DNA of 42,252 bases from Nitrososphaerota archaeon. Its GTDB lineage: Archaea > Thermoproteota > Nitrososphaeria > Nitrososphaerales > UBA57. Below, in pieces: positions 39,584 through 42,252 of this stretch (within the stretch, counting starts at the first letter, position 1; each line of letters starts with the position of its first letter). The position numbers and the translations under genes are program-made. The stretch spans positions 1-42,252 of the forward strand of contig JACPSZ010000002.1 in the NCBI GenBank assembly GCA_024860875.1, read 5' to 3'. The notes under the pieces are model-generated. The model saw only the letters and a list, made by a program, of their open reading frames with translations, did no database searches and was not told the origin of the DNA.

Positions 39584-40150
39584 CTATTTCTTAAAGTTCA
39601 GCAATGAGCGTATGCGTGAAGCAGCCTCAGAGAGATCCTTAATCCTGAGCAGATTGTCTCTCTGAGCTAAATGCCGGTTCCAAGGCTGGTCATACACTAG
39701 AGCGGTCTTGCCTCTCTCAGCAGCGTCGATAGCATTAAGAGGAGAATCGTCTATGAATACGTCGTAATCGAGATGACCCTTTGTCATATCAGGCTCTACC
39801 ACAACAATTTCGTTGCAGTCTATTTTTTGCAGTGCAAGCCATTTTTCGACATATCCCATAGTGTCTTCGCTCCTGCCCGTAACAATATCGACCTTACCAA
39901 TATTTTTCAAGTGTTCTACCTTGGCAGCAATCTTGTCCTCGGTTGGAGGCATTGCCCTCCAATTGTACCAAGCTTCATTGAAGAGCCACTCAAAATCCTC
40001 TTGCTTAATCCCCACATCCTTCCAGAAGTTCCAATGATCAATTTGATCATAGGTTAGATTCATATTAAACCGCTCGTTGCAGAGCCTCAACCAGCTACGT
40101 ATGGTATCGGCAAGTACGCCATCGACATCCAAGGCTATTTTGACAGGCAC
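39584..40150 (-). CDS. HAD-superfamily 5'(3')-nucleotidase-like protein
   Basis: A 188-residue HAD hydrolase. Motif I is LDVDGVLAD with nucleophile D8 and acid D10; motif II is VTGRSED near 90-96; motif IV is VFIDDSPLNA near 132-141. The four-helix cap between motifs I and II (WLRLCNERFNMNLTYDQIDHW onward) fits the 5'-nucleotidase, deoxy-type (NT5C) group, which dephosphorylates nucleoside monophosphates. Its stop is directly next to the stop of the convergent cdvA gene. Confidence 0.85.
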   Translation of the reverse strand: MPVKIALDVDGVLADTIRSWLRLCNERFNMNLTYDQIDHWNFWKDVGIKQEDFEWLFNEAWYNWRAMPPTEDKIAAKVEHLKNIGKVDIVTGRSEDTMGYVEKWLALQKIDCNEIVVVEPDMTKGHLDYDVFIDDSPLNAIDAAERGKTALVYDQPWNRHLAQRDNLLRIKDLSEAASRIRSLLNFKK

Positions 40151-40207
40151 GTGAAACCAATTTTATATGAAATAATTACCTATTAATTTAATTTCCTAAG
40201 CTCATTC

Positions 40208-40936
40208 TTAATGCAATTGTAGCGGTTGTATCTGGACGCTCAAATCCTTCCGAACTACTGCAAGGTTTCTATTTGGTATAGACTTCCAGCCTCCGCCGGC
40301 TAAAGGTTCCTGCGATACAACCACTTCTTTTTTGCTGCGCTTGTAAAGCATGGTGTAGTAATTTTCAGCTCCGTTGCAGTCCCTGTACGCATAGAGTACA
40401 TTGCCATCGGAGAGCACGAAGTTTAGCGAAGAATAGTCGAAGCTCCTCCTCACAAATGAAACTGACCATGCAAGTGCATCTTCAAAACTGGCACTCTTTC
40501 CAATTCTGTTTGTCAGGAGCCTGAAGAACCTCTCGCTATCTGTTATTCCCTGCAGCCCTAGCGGCTTTATGTTAAACCTTCTGATCCCTCCATTGTGGGC
40601 AAATGCCCATCTGCCAATAACAAACGGGTGAGTGTTTTCTACAGAAGGCGGTCCTCCATTTCTGGTAGCCTTGCGTAGATGTGCAAGTAGAATTCCCTCC
40701 TTGACCTTTGCCAATTGCTCAGAAACTTCGAGATATATTGGGTCTGCTGAGGCGTTCTTCGGTTCTCTAGCAAGGTATTTTGGAGTTTTTCCATCATAAA
40801 GGACGATGCCCCAGCCGTCTTTATGTCCCGGCTCCGCCCCTCTCCTAACCTTGCCAATTTCTGCAAGGTTTCTGAATTCTGCTATATACTCTTGAGAGAA
40901 ACCCTCCTTTGCAACTACGCCGAGAACCCTGCACAA
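40208..40936 (-). CDS. Class II (Ntn) glutamine amidotransferase
   Basis: A 242-residue glutamine amidotransferase of the YafJ/DUG3-like group. The frame can be extended to an ATG at 40954, but the enzyme needs a cysteine at its amino terminus as nucleophile. The TTG at 40936 is immediately followed by TGC AGG GTT CTC (C-R-V-L-G), so starting there and removing the initiator exposes the catalytic cysteine. Other marks are HKDGWGI near 38-44, LLAHLRKAT (91-99), NTHPF and FAHNGGI (about 112-118). It might supply ammonia to a partner or degrade glutathione-like peptides; the acceptor is unknown. Confidence 0.88.
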   Translation of the reverse strand: MCRVLGVVAKEGFSQEYIAEFRNLAEIGKVRRGAEPGHKDGWGIVLYDGKTPKYLAREPKNASADPIYLEVSEQLAKVKEGILLAHLRKATRNGGPPSVENTHPFVIGRWAFAHNGGIRRFNIKPLGLQGITDSERFFRLLTNRIGKSASFEDALAWSVSFVRRSFDYSSLNFVLSDGNVLYAYRDCNGAENYYTMLYKRSKKEVVVSQEPLAGGGWKSIPNRNLAVVRKDLSVQIQPLQLH

Positions 40937-41072
40937 TATTACCGCTACCTGCATATTTCAAAGAACGATACAGAAATACATTGTGCATTATATCTCAAAT
41001 TCTTATTCCATCTGCTCATTATTATCAAACTTCTCTTATGCCGCGATTTTCATGTTAGTAACATAAACAGAA

Positions 41073-41630
41073 ATGAATACCTTGTTAAATACGCATCCTA
41101 TGCAGACAGGGCTGAGCAAGCTGAAACTCTACGTCTATCACATGCACCAAGACGACCCTGCAAAGTGCACCGCATCGAAACTTGTCCGTGCAAGAATGTT
41201 AAAGCCCATTGCTAAAGCAGGCATGATTAGCAAAAAATCTCTTGTCCTGAACCCTTCTGCAGCAGAGATTTTGACGAAGCAGGATAGCAAGCACATCAAA
41301 AATGGCTTGGTAGTAATAGACTGCTCTTGGAAGAGGGCTGAAGAAGTCTTCGTAAGGAAGTTTAAGGGGATTGGCAGAAGGTTGCCATTATTGCTTGCAG
41401 CTAACCCTACGAATTATGGACATTTGTACACTTTAAGTTCCGTTGAGGCTTTGTCAGCAGCCTTGGTAATACTCGGATTTAGTGAAGAGGCGGAGAGACT
41501 GCTCTCCCAGTTCAAATGGGGAACGACGTTTCTTGAGCTGAATGCAGAACCTCTAAAGGAATACTCGGAGGCAAAAGAATCTGAAGCAATCGCAATAATC
41601 GAAAAGGAATACTTCCCATATTCGAGATAG
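41073..41630 (+). CDS. tsr3: rRNA aminocarboxypropyltransferase Tsr3 (DUF367)
   Basis: A protein of up to 185 residues that transfers the aminocarboxypropyl group of S-adenosylmethionine to a modified uridine in small-subunit rRNA. Family marks: LKLYVYHMHQDDPAKCTASKL (DPKKCT-like motif), LVLNPSAAEILTKQD, GLVVIDCSWKRAEEVF, RRLPLLLAANPTNYG and LSSVEALSAALVILGF. The ATG at 41073 is the longest start; the ATG at 41100 lies closer to the conserved region and is more likely. The same aminocarboxypropyl chemistry is used by Dph2 at 19584. Confidence 0.92.
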   Translation: MNTLLNTHPMQTGLSKLKLYVYHMHQDDPAKCTASKLVRARMLKPIAKAGMISKKSLVLNPSAAEILTKQDSKHIKNGLVVIDCSWKRAEEVFVRKFKGIGRRLPLLLAANPTNYGHLYTLSSVEALSAALVILGFSEEAERLLSQFKWGTTFLELNAEPLKEYSEAKESEAIAIIEKEYFPYSR

Positions 41631-41668
41631 ATTGTTCTATAGTAGAGAACACTCTGTTCCATCCATAA

Positions 41669-41677
41669 AGTATTAAG
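41669..41677 (+). promoter_or_regulatory. TATA-like element of the DUF4349 gene
   Basis: AGTATTAAG is centred about 28 bp before the ATG at 41701, predicting a leaderless message. Confidence 0.5.
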
Positions 41678-41700
41678 TTTGCCAAACCAATATTCAAACC

Positions 41701-42252
41701 ATGATTAGAATGTTGAACTTGAAGGGCCTGAAGAGCAAGAAAGTAGCAGTCGTGATACTGCTCTTGCTAGCATTTGGGACGGGACTAGCATCCATGAACT
41801 ATGGCACTATCAACTTTGCATCTCAAATTGTGTCAAGTGACTTCGCAAAAGGACAGCAGGGAATTCCCCAGTCGTCGCAAGCCAATATCCCTCCACTGCT
41901 CCCAAATAGCCCTCCTGGAATTCCGCAACAGCCACGAGGCGGGTTAGATCCTGGTGGTCCACCAGTGCCTGCACCGGCCCCACAGCAACCGGTAAGGGAA
42001 GTGGTCAAAGAAGTACCTAAGGAAGTAATCAGAGAAGTACCAAGAGAGGGGTTCAAAGGAGCTCCTCTAGTTGCTGGATCATTAATACCACTACAGCAAC
42101 CCATTGCTGATGATAGAATGGTAATTTCAACGGCGTCAGTGGGGTTGAATGTCTCAAGCGTAGCTCAGGCGGTAACCGACCTGAGGAGAATAGCCGAATC
42201 GATGGGAGGGTTCGTTACAGATTCTTTCATCGAACCAATTCCGAAAGGCAGA
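41701..42252 (+). CDS. DUF4349-type surface protein (3' end outside window)
   Basis: The first 184 codons of an open gene that runs off the right edge. It starts with a basic stretch and a membrane helix (about 14-32, VAVVILLLLAFGTGLA), continues as a proline- and glutamine-rich region (about 50-100), then a charged linker REVVKEVPKEVIREVPRE (about 102-119), and finally a folded part beginning near 138 (DDRMVISTASVGLNVSSVAQ, then IAESMGGFVTDS). That folded part matches the start of DUF4349, a domain on secreted or membrane-bound proteins of unknown role. The KEVPKE linker resembles that of the PQQ dehydrogenase tail. Confidence 0.72.
   Translation, partial: MIRMLNLKGLKSKKVAVVILLLLAFGTGLASMNYGTINFASQIVSSDFAKGQQGIPQSSQANIPPLLPNSPPGIPQQPRGGLDPGGPPVPAPAPQQPVREVVKEVPKEVIREVPREGFKGAPLVAGSLIPLQQPIADDRMVISTASVGLNVSSVAQAVTDLRRIAESMGGFVTDSFIEPIPKGR

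Noticed and set aside
41823-42104. 93-codon minus-strand frame rich in G, S, T and P
   Set aside because: It is the antisense shadow of the proline-rich part of the DUF4349 gene.
1-42252. CRISPR array, rRNA genes, insertion sequences or prophage
   Set aside because: No regularly spaced repeats, transposase or phage genes and no rRNA-like stretch were seen on reading both strands; tRNAs were not found, though a short one could be missed by eye.

Overview
The window is a dense stretch of archaeal chromosome, most likely from the Nitrososphaerota (Thaumarchaeota) or a close TACK relative. Three things point there. It carries archaeal information-processing genes: a complete exosome superoperon, an RNase P Rpp21-type subunit, Dph2, an A-type ATPase, Tsr3 and a CdvA-like division protein. 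TATA boxes (TTTAWATA-like) sit about 26 bp before many start codons. TTG and GTG starts are frequent, often apparently leaderless. A secreted PQQ dehydrogenase, with no ammonia-oxidation genes in view, would fit a heterotrophic, non-ammonia-oxidising lineage. That placement is inference, since no rRNA gene is present.

Layout. 1-2538 (minus): an ECF vitamin-type transporter (S component, two ATPases, start of EcfT). 2582-7379 (minus): the exosome/ribosome-maturation superoperon, in transcription order SBDS, Rrp4, Rrp41, Rrp42, L37Ae, Pcc1, prefoldin beta and a DHH phosphoesterase, packed with overlaps or gaps of a few bases. 7530-9701 (plus): a membrane-anchored extracellular PQQ dehydrogenase with a strong hairpin terminator, convergent with a secreted CBM9/DOMON-like protein (9786-10619). 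10642-12391 (minus): LeuC/LeuD-type dehydratase. 12392-12864: a long noncoding stretch with a large hairpin and copy A of a dispersed element. 12865-13353: an RDD membrane protein. 13491-17670 (plus): kdpABC potassium pump. 17686-18547 (minus): NTF2-like and VOC proteins. 18752-21809 (plus): winged-helix regulator, Nudix hydrolase, Dph2 and an MFS transporter. 21968-24675: an Lhr-like helicase split into two frames with a stretch apparently missing. 24676-25023: an intergenic region rich in palindromes, leading to two unrecognised genes. 25970-28588: PEP synthase with an inserted zinc ribbon. 28645-28950: RNase P subunit. 29015-33308 (plus): A-type ATPase subunits A, B, D, an uncatalogued 48-residue protein, and K. 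33318-34003 (minus): PyrI plus a small membrane protein, preceded by copy B of the dispersed element. 34282-42252: TatC, a phosphate module (AbrB-PhoU regulator, DUF47 protein, PiT permease), a metallophosphoesterase, CdvA, a HAD nucleotidase, a class II amidotransferase, Tsr3 and the start of a DUF4349 surface protein.

How it works together. RNA and ribosome metabolism dominates (exosome, SBDS, RNase P, Tsr3, Dph2, L37Ae). The rest covers ion and energy transport at the membrane (Kdp, ATPase, PiT, ECF), gluconeogenic entry (PEP synthase) and oxidation of an external substrate by a PQQ enzyme.

The least explained parts are noncoding: a roughly 120-146 nt element present twice in opposite orientation (12698-12843 and 34042-34163), the tandem GC-rich palindromes at 24885-24916, and a 14-bp-stem hairpin at 12562-12652 that shares an exact 13-mer with 24982-24994. 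On the protein side, the zinc-ribbon insertion in PEP synthase, the broken Lhr helicase and several very small genes stand out.
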